Of a DNA stretch of 11,484 nt, positions 1-7,475 are shown in pieces. How positions within the stretch are numbered: position 1 is the stretch's first letter; every line of letters starts with the position of its first letter. The DNA comes from Casp-Chloro-G3 sp002816715. Its GTDB lineage: Bacteria > Chloroflexota > Dehalococcoidia > Lucifugimonadales > UBA3495. Under the pieces are notes generated by a model that saw nothing but the letters and a program-made list of their open reading frames with translations, was not told where the DNA came from and did no database searches. The position numbers and the translations under genes are program-made. The DNA lies in the NCBI GenBank assembly GCA_027623815.1, contig JAQBUV010000074.1:1-11484 (forward strand). Direction: 5' to 3'.

Positions 1-888
1 CGTTACGTAGGTGCCTGGCCGGTTTTTATCGACGCTGAGCCGACCTATTGGCAGATGGACCCGGAAAAAGTGCAGGACTTCTTGGATAATGAATGCCGAT
101 GGCTGGACGGACGTCTAGTCAACAAAACCACTGGTCGGCGAGTCAAAGCAATATTACCGGTGCATATACTGGGACATCCATGCGACATCGACTATATCCG
201 TGAGGTCGCCCAAAAATACGACCTAGCCATAATTGAGGATGCTACCGAGAGTCTGGGAGCCAAATATAAGGGGCGTATGGTAGGTCAGCTAGGCGATATC
301 GCCTGCTTTAGCTTCAATGGGAACAAGCTCATCACCACCGGCGGCGGCGGGATGATAGTAACCGATAACGAGCCTTGGGCGGAGCGAGCCCGCTACCTGA
401 CCACTCAGGCTAAAGATGACCCAGTAGAGTACTACCACAGTGAAATTGGCTACAATTACCGGCTCACCAACATCCAGGCCGCGATGGGTGTCGCCCAGAT
501 GGAACAGATAGAGGACTTCATCACTCAAAAAAAAATCATCGCCCGCATTTATAATGAATCATTCTTGAACCTGGAGGCAGTCACGTTGCTGCCAGCCCAG
601 GCATTTGCCACACCGGTCTACTGGCTGTACACCATTCTCCTTGACCAAGCGTCAACTTTGGCGGAACGAAAGGACTTCATTAGGAAATTAAACGACAATG
701 GTATCGGCGCCCGACCATTGTGGCACACCCTCCACGACCTACCGCCCTACCGAGACTGCCAGGCGTTCCAGATTGAACACGGTGTGCGGTTGTACGAACG
801 GGGCGTTAGCCTGCCCAGCAGCGTTGGTCTGACTGAGCAAGACCAGCAAAAATGTATTGCTATAGTCCGTAAAAGTCTCAGCAGATAA
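1..888 (+). CDS. LegC-type DegT/DnrJ/EryC1/StrS sugar aminotransferase, 5' end missing
   Basis: PLP-dependent aminotransferase that moves an amino group from glutamate to a keto-sugar nucleotide. The closest fit I recognise is the LegC family of legionaminic/nonulosonic acid pathways. The frame is open from base 1 (starting RYVGAWPVFID, a typical DegT stretch before the large domain), so the ATG at 55 is internal. The visible 295 residues lack roughly the first 80-90 of a usual ~380. The visible part has the PLP-ring aspartate in IEDATES (GAT 238-240) and the Schiff-base lysine in SFNGNKLITTGGGG (AAG 325-327). It also has the EIGYNYRLTNIQAAMG motif and a C-terminal LPSSVGLTE segment. Substrate specificity is inferred from family resemblance only. 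Other aminotransferases of this fold, such as PseC or perosamine synthase, are less similar in these motifs. An A9 tract lies at 527-535. The next gene starts 23 bases after the stop, which suggests one transcript. Confidence 0.9.
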   Translation, partial: RYVGAWPVFIDAEPTYWQMDPEKVQDFLDNECRWLDGRLVNKTTGRRVKAILPVHILGHPCDIDYIREVAQKYDLAIIEDATESLGAKYKGRMVGQLGDIACFSFNGNKLITTGGGGMIVTDNEPWAERARYLTTQAKDDPVEYYHSEIGYNYRLTNIQAAMGVAQMEQIEDFITQKKIIARIYNESFLNLEAVTLLPAQAFATPVYWLYTILLDQASTLAERKDFIRKLNDNGIGARPLWHTLHDLPPYRDCQAFQIEHGVRLYERGVSLPSSVGLTEQDQQKCIAIVRKSLSR

Positions 889-911
889 CTTGGCCAAATA
901 GCTTAAGACGT

Positions 912-3089
912 ATGAAGCCCGCACTCTACTTCGTTGAACATCTTACCCTGCGCGCCTGGGTATTTAACTTGTGGCCTCGTTTCTTCTGGAGCCGAATCCG
1001 CAAAGAGAATCAAGTTATCCGCTGCTATGTGATTGACGGATCGCAACTATCAATGCTGCTTGCCAGGGGATCGGCCTGGATCATTGGAATAGCGGTGGAG
1101 GCACTGGCATTTAGTCTGGTAGACGTTCAAGACGAGTCTGGCGCGCTAATTGGCTTGAGAATTCTCCACCAGGACATGGAGGAAGTACAGCAAAGCGTGA
1201 TGGCAGAGCCCGAATATCAGGAGCTGGGCCGACGAACACCACTTCAAGATCGGTTACCAATTTTCCTGGCTAAAAGCATCACCTCCGCCATTTGGACCGA
1301 TCGGAGCACCACGTGGCGTGCCCTCTTGTTGGTGCAGGTTTCAGCCTGGAAAACCAAGCAAATGGAAAATGAAAGCGTCCGTCCTTTCTTAGTCTTAGAC
1401 CGGCGTCCCTGGATAAACGCAATAACCAAGTACGCTCACCAGAACGGAGTCACGATTATCCCGGTTCGTCCTGCGGTGAGCCTCCGGGCGATCCTTCGAC
1501 GAAGAGTTCATCCCGAGGTCATCAATACACTACGAATTCTCCGTTACCGCTGGCGCCAACAGGGTTTGCTAAGCAGCGTCCAAAACCTGGTCTGGCCCAA
1601 ACCAGCAGCACCAATAAACGACCAATCCTCATTAAAGGAACACCCAGGAAATAGCACCCAAGGCCCTACGCCAATGGTCGCCGTTGAATATTACGGCCAA
1701 CTCAACTTGAATCATCCAGAGTTGCACTCCAACCTTTTTTTCTGGCAAACGTCGTCAATGCCGGGGCGGGATATACTACTCACTTTCGCATATCCCGCCG
1801 ACCCCCTAGACGAGCAGAAATGGGCTGAGTTGAAGCAGCATGGCATAGGGGCGGCGGTACTCCACCCCGGAGCGACAACCCTGCCCCATATACCGGTTTT
1901 TACGCATCGTCCGGTACGTAACCAAACACACCTGGAGGGTGTCCCCACCGCACCCGGCGGACTTGAACAGGCGTGGTTGAATGAACAACTAGCCAACTAT
2001 CAAATGCTACGGGATTATTGGACTCATCTATTTGACCTGTACGGGGTCAAGGTCTACGTTACGTGGTCCAAAAACGGCGGGACACATTGTGCCATCGCCG
2101 ACGCCCTGCAGAGCTTGGGCGGCGTTACCGCTATCTACCAGCGCTCCTATGAGTCTCACTCATCACCAGAGACTACCGTGGGCGCGGATATAGTCTTCGG
2201 TTTTTCTCCCGCGGTAGCCGAGATCGAGCGCCGTTCCAATTCGGTTATTCAGTATCACGTGACCACCGGATATATGGGCGATCACCGTTTCCCACTGCTG
2301 AAAAGTAAGGCTCAAATCGTGCGTGACCAGTTGCAGCAGCAGGGGGCCAAGCATATTCTCTGCTACACCGATGAAAACTCAGGGGACGACTCCCGGTGGC
2401 ATACCGGTCACCCCTTCATGCAAAAGAATTACGCTTTTTTGCTGGAAAAGCTGATGAGCAACCCCTGGCTGGGTCTGGTCATCAAGCCCAAAACCCCGCA
2501 AAACTTGCGCCATCGCCTGGGGCCAGTGGCCGAATTGCTCAAGGTAGCCGAAGCATCAGGCCGTTGCCATGTATTTGAAGGTGGCCCTATCCAAGGGAAC
2601 TATCCACCGGCCGCCGCAGGTTTAGCCGCAGATGTAGCAATTCACGGACATTTAGGTGCCGGAACCGCTGGAGTTGAGTTGGCGCTGGCGGGCATACCCA
2701 CGCTGTTACTGGACCGGGAGGGCTGGCCGACCAGCCCTTTGTATCAATTGGGAAAGGGTCAGGTAGTTTTTACCAACTGGGAACAACTGTGGGAAGCCTG
2801 CACTCAACATTGGACCACGCCGGGAGGAATCCCCGGGTTTGGCGACTGGTCATCAATGCTGGATGAACTCGACCCCTTCCGGGATGGTCGCGCCGCGGAG
2901 CGGATGGGCACTTACGTCCAATGGTTGATCGAGGGGTTCCAGAGCGGCCTTGATCGCGAAAGCATCATGGCCGACGCTGCCGAACGGTATTGTGCGATGT
3001 GGGGTAGAGACAAGATAACCGAGGTCAACAGCGCCCGCTCTTCCCCATATCCTGACTCAGGTATTGTGAGCGGACAGAGCGCAAGATAG
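912..3089 (+). CDS. Large surface-carbohydrate biosynthesis protein, probable GT-B-like glycosyltransferase
   Basis: Cytoplasmic-looking protein of 725 residues with no signal peptide or clear membrane segment. The N-terminal part includes a Rossmann-like strand ending in FLVLDRRPW (about residues 159-167). A linker rich in Pro, Ser and Asn follows at about 225-250. The C-terminal half looks like a GT-B donor domain: YTDENSGDD (485-493), LGLVIKPK (about 520-527), then HGHLGAGTAG (578-587) leading to GIPTLLLDREGWP. The last two correspond in position to the substrate-binding loops of capsule and CDP-glycerol-type transferases. I recall similar proteins annotated only as surface carbohydrate biosynthesis protein, with no proven reaction, and I could not check this. 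The ATG at 912 is the first start after the preceding stop and has only a weak ribosome binding site, so translation may be coupled to the upstream gene. Sugar transfer is inferred from fold motifs and context. Confidence 0.8.
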   Translation: MKPALYFVEHLTLRAWVFNLWPRFFWSRIRKENQVIRCYVIDGSQLSMLLARGSAWIIGIAVEALAFSLVDVQDESGALIGLRILHQDMEEVQQSVMAEPEYQELGRRTPLQDRLPIFLAKSITSAIWTDRSTTWRALLLVQVSAWKTKQMENESVRPFLVLDRRPWINAITKYAHQNGVTIIPVRPAVSLRAILRRRVHPEVINTLRILRYRWRQQGLLSSVQNLVWPKPAAPINDQSSLKEHPGNSTQGPTPMVAVEYYGQLNLNHPELHSNLFFWQTSSMPGRDILLTFAYPADPLDEQKWAELKQHGIGAAVLHPGATTLPHIPVFTHRPVRNQTHLEGVPTAPGGLEQAWLNEQLANYQMLRDYWTHLFDLYGVKVYVTWSKNGGTHCAIADALQSLGGVTAIYQRSYESHSSPETTVGADIVFGFSPAVAEIERRSNSVIQYHVTTGYMGDHRFPLLKSKAQIVRDQLQQQGAKHILCYTDENSGDDSRWHTGHPFMQKNYAFLLEKLMSNPWLGLVIKPKTPQNLRHRLGPVAELLKVAEASGRCHVFEGGPIQGNYPPAAAGLAADVAIHGHLGAGTAGVELALAGIPTLLLDREGWPTSPLYQLGKGQVVFTNWEQLWEACTQHWTTPGGIPGFGDWSSMLDELDPFRDGRAAERMGTYVQWLIEGFQSGLDRESIMADAAERYCAMWGRDKITEVNSARSSPYPDSGIVSGQSAR

Positions 3090-3142
3090 GCACGTCATTG
3101 GGTGGAACTGAATCAGGCCACCACCGCTTGGGATTTTGGACC

Positions 3143-3148
3143 AGGGGA
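3143..3148 (+). promoter_or_regulatory. Ribosome binding site deciding a GTG start
   Basis: AGGGGA sits nine bases before the GTG at 3158 and six before a TTG at 3155. No comparable site precedes the TTG at 3098, which would add 20 residues without FkbM character. Confidence 0.6.
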
Positions 3149-3157
3149 ATAATATTG

Positions 3158-4150
3158 GTGAACCCTTTCACAGAAGGTCTGTTTACTGCGGAGTATGCTG
3201 AGTCCCCTTTTGTATATGTGGATGTCGGCGCGCGGGGTGGAATTGACCGGCGGTGGAATCTGTTCAAAAAGCATTTCCAGACAGTACTCGTTGAGGCCGA
3301 TGAAGCCGCCTACCAGGAGCTTATTGCCGCAGCCGTGAGCGACGCGACGTTGAAGCCCGTCTTTGCCGCCCTTCACAATGCACCAGAGAGCATCAAATTC
3401 CATATCACCCGAAAGGGTGAGTGCTCATCCGTCATACCACCAAACCGTGAGATTCTGGATCGTTTTCCGGACTCTAGTCGGTTCGATGTAGTGAGTACGC
3501 TGAGTTTGGAAGCCACCACCCTGGATCTTGCCCTCCAGAAAAATGGCATCAACGAAATTGACTTTCTGAAGATTGATGCCCAGGGCAGCACCTTACCGAT
3601 CCTGGAAGGTGGCCAGCAGGCCCTTGAGGGGGCCTATGGTGTTGAGGTTGAAACTGAATTTCTTCCCATGTACCAGGGACAGGTGCTGTTTAACCAGGTA
3701 GACTGTTTTATGCGGTCGAAGGGTTTTGAGCTTTTTGACATCAATCGGTTCTACTGGAAACGGCCAAATGTGGGGAGTGCCGGAAGGCGTCGCGGGCAGT
3801 TGATATTTGGCGACGCGTTATACCTACGGTCGCCAGAAGAATTCGTGAAACGCATTGCAGGTCAATCCAAGGGGAAGATCATCAAGGCCACCCTGGCTTC
3901 GCTGGCCTACGGATACCCGGACCTGGCGGTGGCGATCTGGGACCGCGCCTTGGAAAAGGCATTGGTCGATAAGAATGAACATCAAAGGGCCGTTGCCTAT
4001 CTTGAACGGGACGGGCGAGGGGCGACCTGGCTGGCCAAGATCATCCCGGCGAGATTGAAGGTCGCCCGAGTTATGCAGTCAATGGTCGACCTGATGTTGC
4101 GGGGGGGCCCCTACGACTGTGACGGTAGGCTGGGGAACACCCCCAAGTGA
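3158..4150 (+). CDS. FkbM-family SAM-dependent methyltransferase
   Basis: Predicted class I methyltransferase of the FkbM family, which usually O-methylates sugars or natural products. With the GTG start chosen here it has 330 residues. SAM-binding motif I is VYVDVGARGGID (about 20-30). The acidic residue that would hold the SAM ribose is in VLVEADEAAY (E46). The FkbM hallmark DFLKIDAQGS appears at about 135-144, followed by LEGGQQAL. The methyltransferase core ends near residue 235. The final ~95 residues form a basic, helix-rich tail (including AIWDRALEKAL) that I do not recognise. A longer form from the TTG at 3098 is possible, but its extra residues look non-coding and the AGGGGA site supports 3158. 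A G7 run at 4101-4107 precedes the last codons, so the exact C-terminus could shift if it is a sequencing error. A role in capping or decorating the glycan is inferred from context. Confidence 0.85.
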   Translation: MNPFTEGLFTAEYAESPFVYVDVGARGGIDRRWNLFKKHFQTVLVEADEAAYQELIAAAVSDATLKPVFAALHNAPESIKFHITRKGECSSVIPPNREILDRFPDSSRFDVVSTLSLEATTLDLALQKNGINEIDFLKIDAQGSTLPILEGGQQALEGAYGVEVETEFLPMYQGQVLFNQVDCFMRSKGFELFDINRFYWKRPNVGSAGRRRGQLIFGDALYLRSPEEFVKRIAGQSKGKIIKATLASLAYGYPDLAVAIWDRALEKALVDKNEHQRAVAYLERDGRGATWLAKIIPARLKVARVMQSMVDLMLRGGPYDCDGRLGNTPK

Positions 4151-4178
4151 ACACCTCAAGTAAGAAAGGAAAAGATCA

Positions 4179-4928
4179 ATGAAAGTTGTAGGGGTCATTC
4201 CAGCACGAATGGGATCATCTCGATTCCCGGGGAAACCGTTGGCATTGATTCGCGGGAAAACTATGATCGAGCATGTGTATAAACGCTCGGCCCTATCTAA
4301 GGCGTTAGACACCCTAGTGGTAGCCACCCCAGACCCGGAAATCGCGGAGGCGGTGCGAAGCTTTGGCGGAGAGTTCGTCATGACCTCGCCAGACCATCAA
4401 CGAGCAACAGACCGGGTGGCGGAAGCTGCGAAAACGGTGGGTGGGGACATCGTCATCGTCATTCAGGGTGATGAACCCCTGCTCCACCCCGACATGATTG
4501 AGGCGGTGGTGAAACCAGTAGCGGAAGATGGCAATATTTTCTGTTCCAACCTGGTAGAGCGAATCCGCACTCAGGACGAGTTCGAGAGTCCCAACACGAT
4601 CAAAGTCACCATGAATCACCAGGGGAACGCCCTGTATTTCTCCCGGCAGCCGATCCCGGATCAGACCCATTTGGGCTTCGATAAGATTCAGGCATATCGA
4701 CAGGTCTGCATTATCCCGTTCCGGCAAGCAAATTTGTTTAAATTTATGGAGCTGGAACCAACCGCCTTGGAAGAGGCGGAATCCATCGACATGCTGCGCA
4801 TCCTTCAGCACGGATATCAGGTACGCTTGGTAGAGACTGAGTATCGTACTCTTTCCGTGGACATGGCCGAGGAAATCGCACCCGTAGAGCAGGCTATGGA
4901 ACACGATCCCATTTGCTCTTTGTACTGA
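4179..4928 (+). CDS. kdsB: KdsB-like CMP-keto-sugar synthetase (3-deoxy-manno-octulosonate cytidylyltransferase family)
   Basis: Cytidylyltransferase of 249 residues, about the length of E. coli KdsB. It would activate a 3-deoxy keto-acid sugar with CTP to give a CMP-sugar for transfer in the cytoplasm. Family motifs in order are IPARMGSSRFPGKPL (about 7-21, nucleotide-binding loop), the DHQRATDR block, VIQGDEPLL with the metal-binding aspartate, YFSRQPIP, and ESIDMLRIL near the C-terminus. It departs from textbook KdsB in places. The usual GTER block reads ATDR, the GIYAYR segment reads CIIPFR, and the late GVDTPEDL reads SVDMAEEI. The true substrate may therefore be a relative of Kdo, such as an amino- or deoxy-octulosonate or a nonulosonate. 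A good AAAGGA site lies upstream of the ATG, and the FkbM gene ends 28 bases before it. Confidence 0.9.
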   Translation: MKVVGVIPARMGSSRFPGKPLALIRGKTMIEHVYKRSALSKALDTLVVATPDPEIAEAVRSFGGEFVMTSPDHQRATDRVAEAAKTVGGDIVIVIQGDEPLLHPDMIEAVVKPVAEDGNIFCSNLVERIRTQDEFESPNTIKVTMNHQGNALYFSRQPIPDQTHLGFDKIQAYRQVCIIPFRQANLFKFMELEPTALEEAESIDMLRILQHGYQVRLVETEYRTLSVDMAEEIAPVEQAMEHDPICSLY

Positions 4929-4989
4929 GCGGAGCCAGAATATATTCACCGTATCCACTGACCAAGAGTCAGCATCTGGTTGGAGACCA

Positions 4990-6816
4990 ATGGAAATTGA
5001 GACCAGCATTGTGATCCGCACCCTCAACGAAGAGCGTCATCTGGGGAAGCTCCTTGAAAGCATCCAGCAGCAGACCTACAAAGCGTGGGAGATTGTACTG
5101 GTGGATTCAGGGTCTACCGACGCCACCCTTGAGATAGCACGCCGCTACACCTCGAACATTTACCATATTCCCCAGAAGGAGTTCACCTTTGGGCGATCTC
5201 TCAATTGGGGCTGTCGGCCCGCCACCGGACGCTACCTGGTCTTCGTTAGCGCCCACGTTGATCCGCTGACCAACACCTGGTTGGGCAACCTGGTCAGGCC
5301 CTTTGACGACCCATCGACCGGCATGGTCTATGGGCGCCAGCGCGGGGTGGCGACCAGTCGAGTCGCTGAAGAGCGAGACCTGCAACGCGTCTTTGGTTCC
5401 ACATCAAAAATCTTGATCGACGAGGCATTCGGCAACAACGGAAACGCGGCCATCCGAAAAGACCTCTGGCTGGATCAGCCCTTCGATGAAAAACTGACCG
5501 GCCTGGAGGACATAGATTGGGCGCGAAAAATCCAGCAAAAAGGGTATCGCGTTTACTACGCTGCCGATGCGGCTGTCTACCACATCCACGAAGAGTCGCT
5601 TCGGCAGGTCTACCGAAGAGTGTTTCGTGAAGGCCTGGCCTATCGAAGGATTTTCCCCGGATATCAATTTGGCAAGGTTGATTTGGTCAAGGGATTAGCG
5701 TCCAATGTGGTGGGAGATTTCCTCTACAGCGTCCGCAGTAAAACACCGCTGAAAAAGGCAGCCCAGATTCCGGCAACTCGAATCGTGGGACATCTGGGAT
5801 TGTGGAACGGTCTGCGATACCACAAAACGCTCAGCAAAGAGTTGGCCGTCAAGCTCCAAAGCCCTCAGGTCTCCCGTAGCGTCGTCGTCAGCGCCGCCGG
5901 GCAGCACAGCGTCCAGAATTCCGAGGTGCCATCAATCGGACCGGCAGATGTCCTGATTCAGGTGGCTTACGCTGGAGTCTGCCCCACTGACCCAGAGTTA
6001 GCAGATGGACTCCTTGAGAAGCATAGGAACGGCCACACCCACTACCCGATAGTTCCCGGCCACGAGTATGCCGGGGTAGTGGTGGCCGCTGGGGCAAATA
6101 TCCGAGGAATACACAAGGGAGACAAAGTAGTTGGCCTCATTGGGTTAGATGGGTCGTATGCCCAGTATTTGAAGGTGCCTGGACAAGGCGTCCATAAAGT
6201 ACCCAAAGAAGTTCTGCTGAAGCAGAGTGCGCTGGTCGAACCGCTAGCGGTCTGCCTGCATGGTCTAAGACAGCTGGGCATCCACGAAGGCGCGACGGCG
6301 TGTGTGATCGGCGCGGGGCCGTTGGGCAACTTTTGCGCTCAAATCCTGAAGAGTCGCGGCACCGACGTGATGGTCGTAGACCAGGACGAACGGCGGCTTC
6401 GGCTGCTGCACAAGTACGACGTCAATACCTGGCAAAACATGGAGTCATTGGCTGGCTTCGACTACCTGATCGACACTACGGGGAACGAGGAATATATCTC
6501 CCGACTGATCGCAGATGCTAAACCGTCAGCAAAAATCCTCCTGGTCGGGCCGCCCTGCGTAGATCCAGTTGACCGGTTCCTTAGCGCGCCGCTCGGTGAC
6601 AACGTTGATGACCACAAAATCTATTCATCGGGCGCGGGCGAGCGGGGAGATTGGGAGAAGGCAATACGCATGATCCAGACCTACGCCATTAACCTTGACG
6701 ACCACACCATGAATGTGCTGAATTTGGAGTCTTACCAGACCGCTTGGCAAGGCATACGGGAGCAGGAGATTTTCAAGGCGCTCCTCTTATGCAGTGCTGA
6801 CCTGGAGTGGTTCTGA
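4990..6816 (+). CDS. Fusion of a family 2 glycosyltransferase and a medium-chain (zinc alcohol dehydrogenase-type) dehydrogenase
   Basis: One uninterrupted frame of 608 residues with two enzyme domains. Residues 1 to about 290 are a GT-A glycosyltransferase: TSIVIRTLNEE, VLVDSGSTD (D39, D44), SAHVDP (87-92, at the usual DxD position) and GLEDIDWA (E173, D174), then a basic region. Residues ~296-608 are an MDR dehydrogenase. They carry the likely zinc ligands or catalytic residues C331 (GVCPTDPE), H358/E359 (GHEYAG) and E417 (LVEPLAV). The nucleotide fold is VIGAGPLG (439-446) followed by D464, which favours NAD over NADP. The four-cysteine structural-zinc loop of classical alcohol dehydrogenases is absent. 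A GGAG site lies four bases before the ATG. Sugar transfer and oxidation or reduction of a sugar hydroxyl are inferred. The dehydrogenase could act on the acceptor, the donor or an unrelated precursor. Confidence 0.88.
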   Translation: MEIETSIVIRTLNEERHLGKLLESIQQQTYKAWEIVLVDSGSTDATLEIARRYTSNIYHIPQKEFTFGRSLNWGCRPATGRYLVFVSAHVDPLTNTWLGNLVRPFDDPSTGMVYGRQRGVATSRVAEERDLQRVFGSTSKILIDEAFGNNGNAAIRKDLWLDQPFDEKLTGLEDIDWARKIQQKGYRVYYAADAAVYHIHEESLRQVYRRVFREGLAYRRIFPGYQFGKVDLVKGLASNVVGDFLYSVRSKTPLKKAAQIPATRIVGHLGLWNGLRYHKTLSKELAVKLQSPQVSRSVVVSAAGQHSVQNSEVPSIGPADVLIQVAYAGVCPTDPELADGLLEKHRNGHTHYPIVPGHEYAGVVVAAGANIRGIHKGDKVVGLIGLDGSYAQYLKVPGQGVHKVPKEVLLKQSALVEPLAVCLHGLRQLGIHEGATACVIGAGPLGNFCAQILKSRGTDVMVVDQDERRLRLLHKYDVNTWQNMESLAGFDYLIDTTGNEEYISRLIADAKPSAKILLVGPPCVDPVDRFLSAPLGDNVDDHKIYSSGAGERGDWEKAIRMIQTYAINLDDHTMNVLNLESYQTAWQGIREQEIFKALLLCSADLEWF

Positions 6817-6948
6817 GCAATCAGAAGAGCCAGGTGGTGAGACGCGCCGCAACTAGACGCCCTGGCCTGGCGTTGACTTTGTGGCGGAGGCAAAGGGATT
6901 AACCGGTAACAAAACTTACGCTGCCTCAAACGGCATCTTGAAAATCGC
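6817..6948 (+). other. Intergenic stretch before the IS remnant
   Basis: No convincing ORF, RNA gene or strong terminator was found here. A short GC-rich stretch near 6860-6875 could form only a four-base stem. Target-site duplicates matching the far side of the IS remnant are not evident. Confidence 0.5.
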
Positions 6949-6975
6949 GGGCGATAGTAACCTTTGGCGCTGGTT
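6949..6975 (+). repeat. Left terminal inverted repeat of the IS remnant
   Basis: Matches the reverse complement of 7476-7502 at 21 of 27 positions, with an unbroken ten-base core (TAACCTTTGG, 6958-6967). Confidence 0.7.
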
Positions 6976-6978
6976 GGG

Positions 6979-7401
6979 CTAGAGACTGAATCGGCAATGG
7001 CCAGATGGACGAATCGGTTTTCATCGGGCTTGAGGCTTCCCCATTGGACCAGAAAATTTAATGCAGCCATAGTGAAACCTAATCTGGCTCGAAAGTAGCC
7101 GCAAACACGATGCATTACCTTCTTGAAATGACAGAACAGGAAGTAGTCGGTCCCCTGGTGAGTCTTGAACAGCCGGAACAGTCGGGTGCGATGGGGCAGG
7201 TTAGGGAACAAAGGGTGAAAGTCCTTGGTCAACCAGCAATAGAAAGTCGGGTTGCCCAAACCCTTAATGGCCCCAATGTTATTGGGGCCGATGGTGACCA
7301 GTTCGCCAGGCCACAGCGAAGCCTGAGTATGTTTTGGGACATCCTTCATTTGGTCATCTATATTTTGCAAACAACTCGGCGATAAAATCTTGGGTGGTCA
7401 T
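6979..7401 (-). pseudogene. Degenerate DDE-type transposase (frameshifts and loss of catalytic core)
   Basis: Reading the - strand from the ATG at 7401-7399 gives MTTQDFIAELFAKYR and then a stop. Shifting frame picks up DDQMKDVPKH, SLWPGELVT, FHPLFPNLPHRTRLFRLFKTHQ, a conserved N-terminal pattern of a transposase family I recognise. The frame then jumps directly to CHFKKVMHRVCGYFRARL and MAALNFLVQW, which belong to that family's C-terminus. The DDE catalytic core, roughly 150 residues by memory, is therefore missing. Near the end one base is lost: reading IA-D-FSL-stop needs a single frame correction, after which TAG (CTA on + at 6979-6981) ends the gene just inside the inverted repeat. The original product was a DDE transposase. 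I cannot fix the exact IS family, and the gene cannot make an active enzyme. Confidence 0.8.
7269..7289 (+). repeat. Perfect 9-bp palindrome with 3-base loop inside the transposase remnant
   Basis: GGCCCCAAT and ATTGGGGCC are separated by GTT. The hairpin falls where the transposase reads VTIGPNNIGAIKG. Relatives I recall have about two fewer residues there, so the palindrome may be a secondary mutation of the decayed gene. No T tract follows on either strand, so a terminator role is unlikely. Confidence 0.6.
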
Positions 7402-7475
7402 GACGTTTACCCGCCACTGATGCTTGTTAACCACCAGCTCCCGTGAGCTTCATTACTTTATTCAACTTTTCCTCA

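Noticed and set aside
55..57. ATG at 55 as the aminotransferase start
   Set aside because: The frame is open to base 1 and the upstream codons encode family-typical sequence, so the gene is truncated by the window edge.
3098..3157. TTG at 3098 as the FkbM start
   Set aside because: No ribosome binding site and a non-family-like N-terminus. AGGGGA at 3143 fits the GTG at 3158.
4098..4147. GC-rich hairpins at the end of the FkbM gene as a terminator
   Set aside because: The TGGGG/CCCCA stem is only five bases, lies inside the coding sequence and has no T tract. The next gene follows 28 bases after the stop.
4314..5027. 237-codon ORF on the - strand
   Set aside because: It lies opposite the KdsB-like gene, whose motifs are clear, and its translation has no recognisable domain.
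6732..7370. 212-codon - strand ORF as an intact gene
   Set aside because: It contains transposase fragments but begins after the true N-terminus in another frame, lacks the catalytic core and runs past the real stop into the neighbouring gene. It is annotated as a pseudogene instead.
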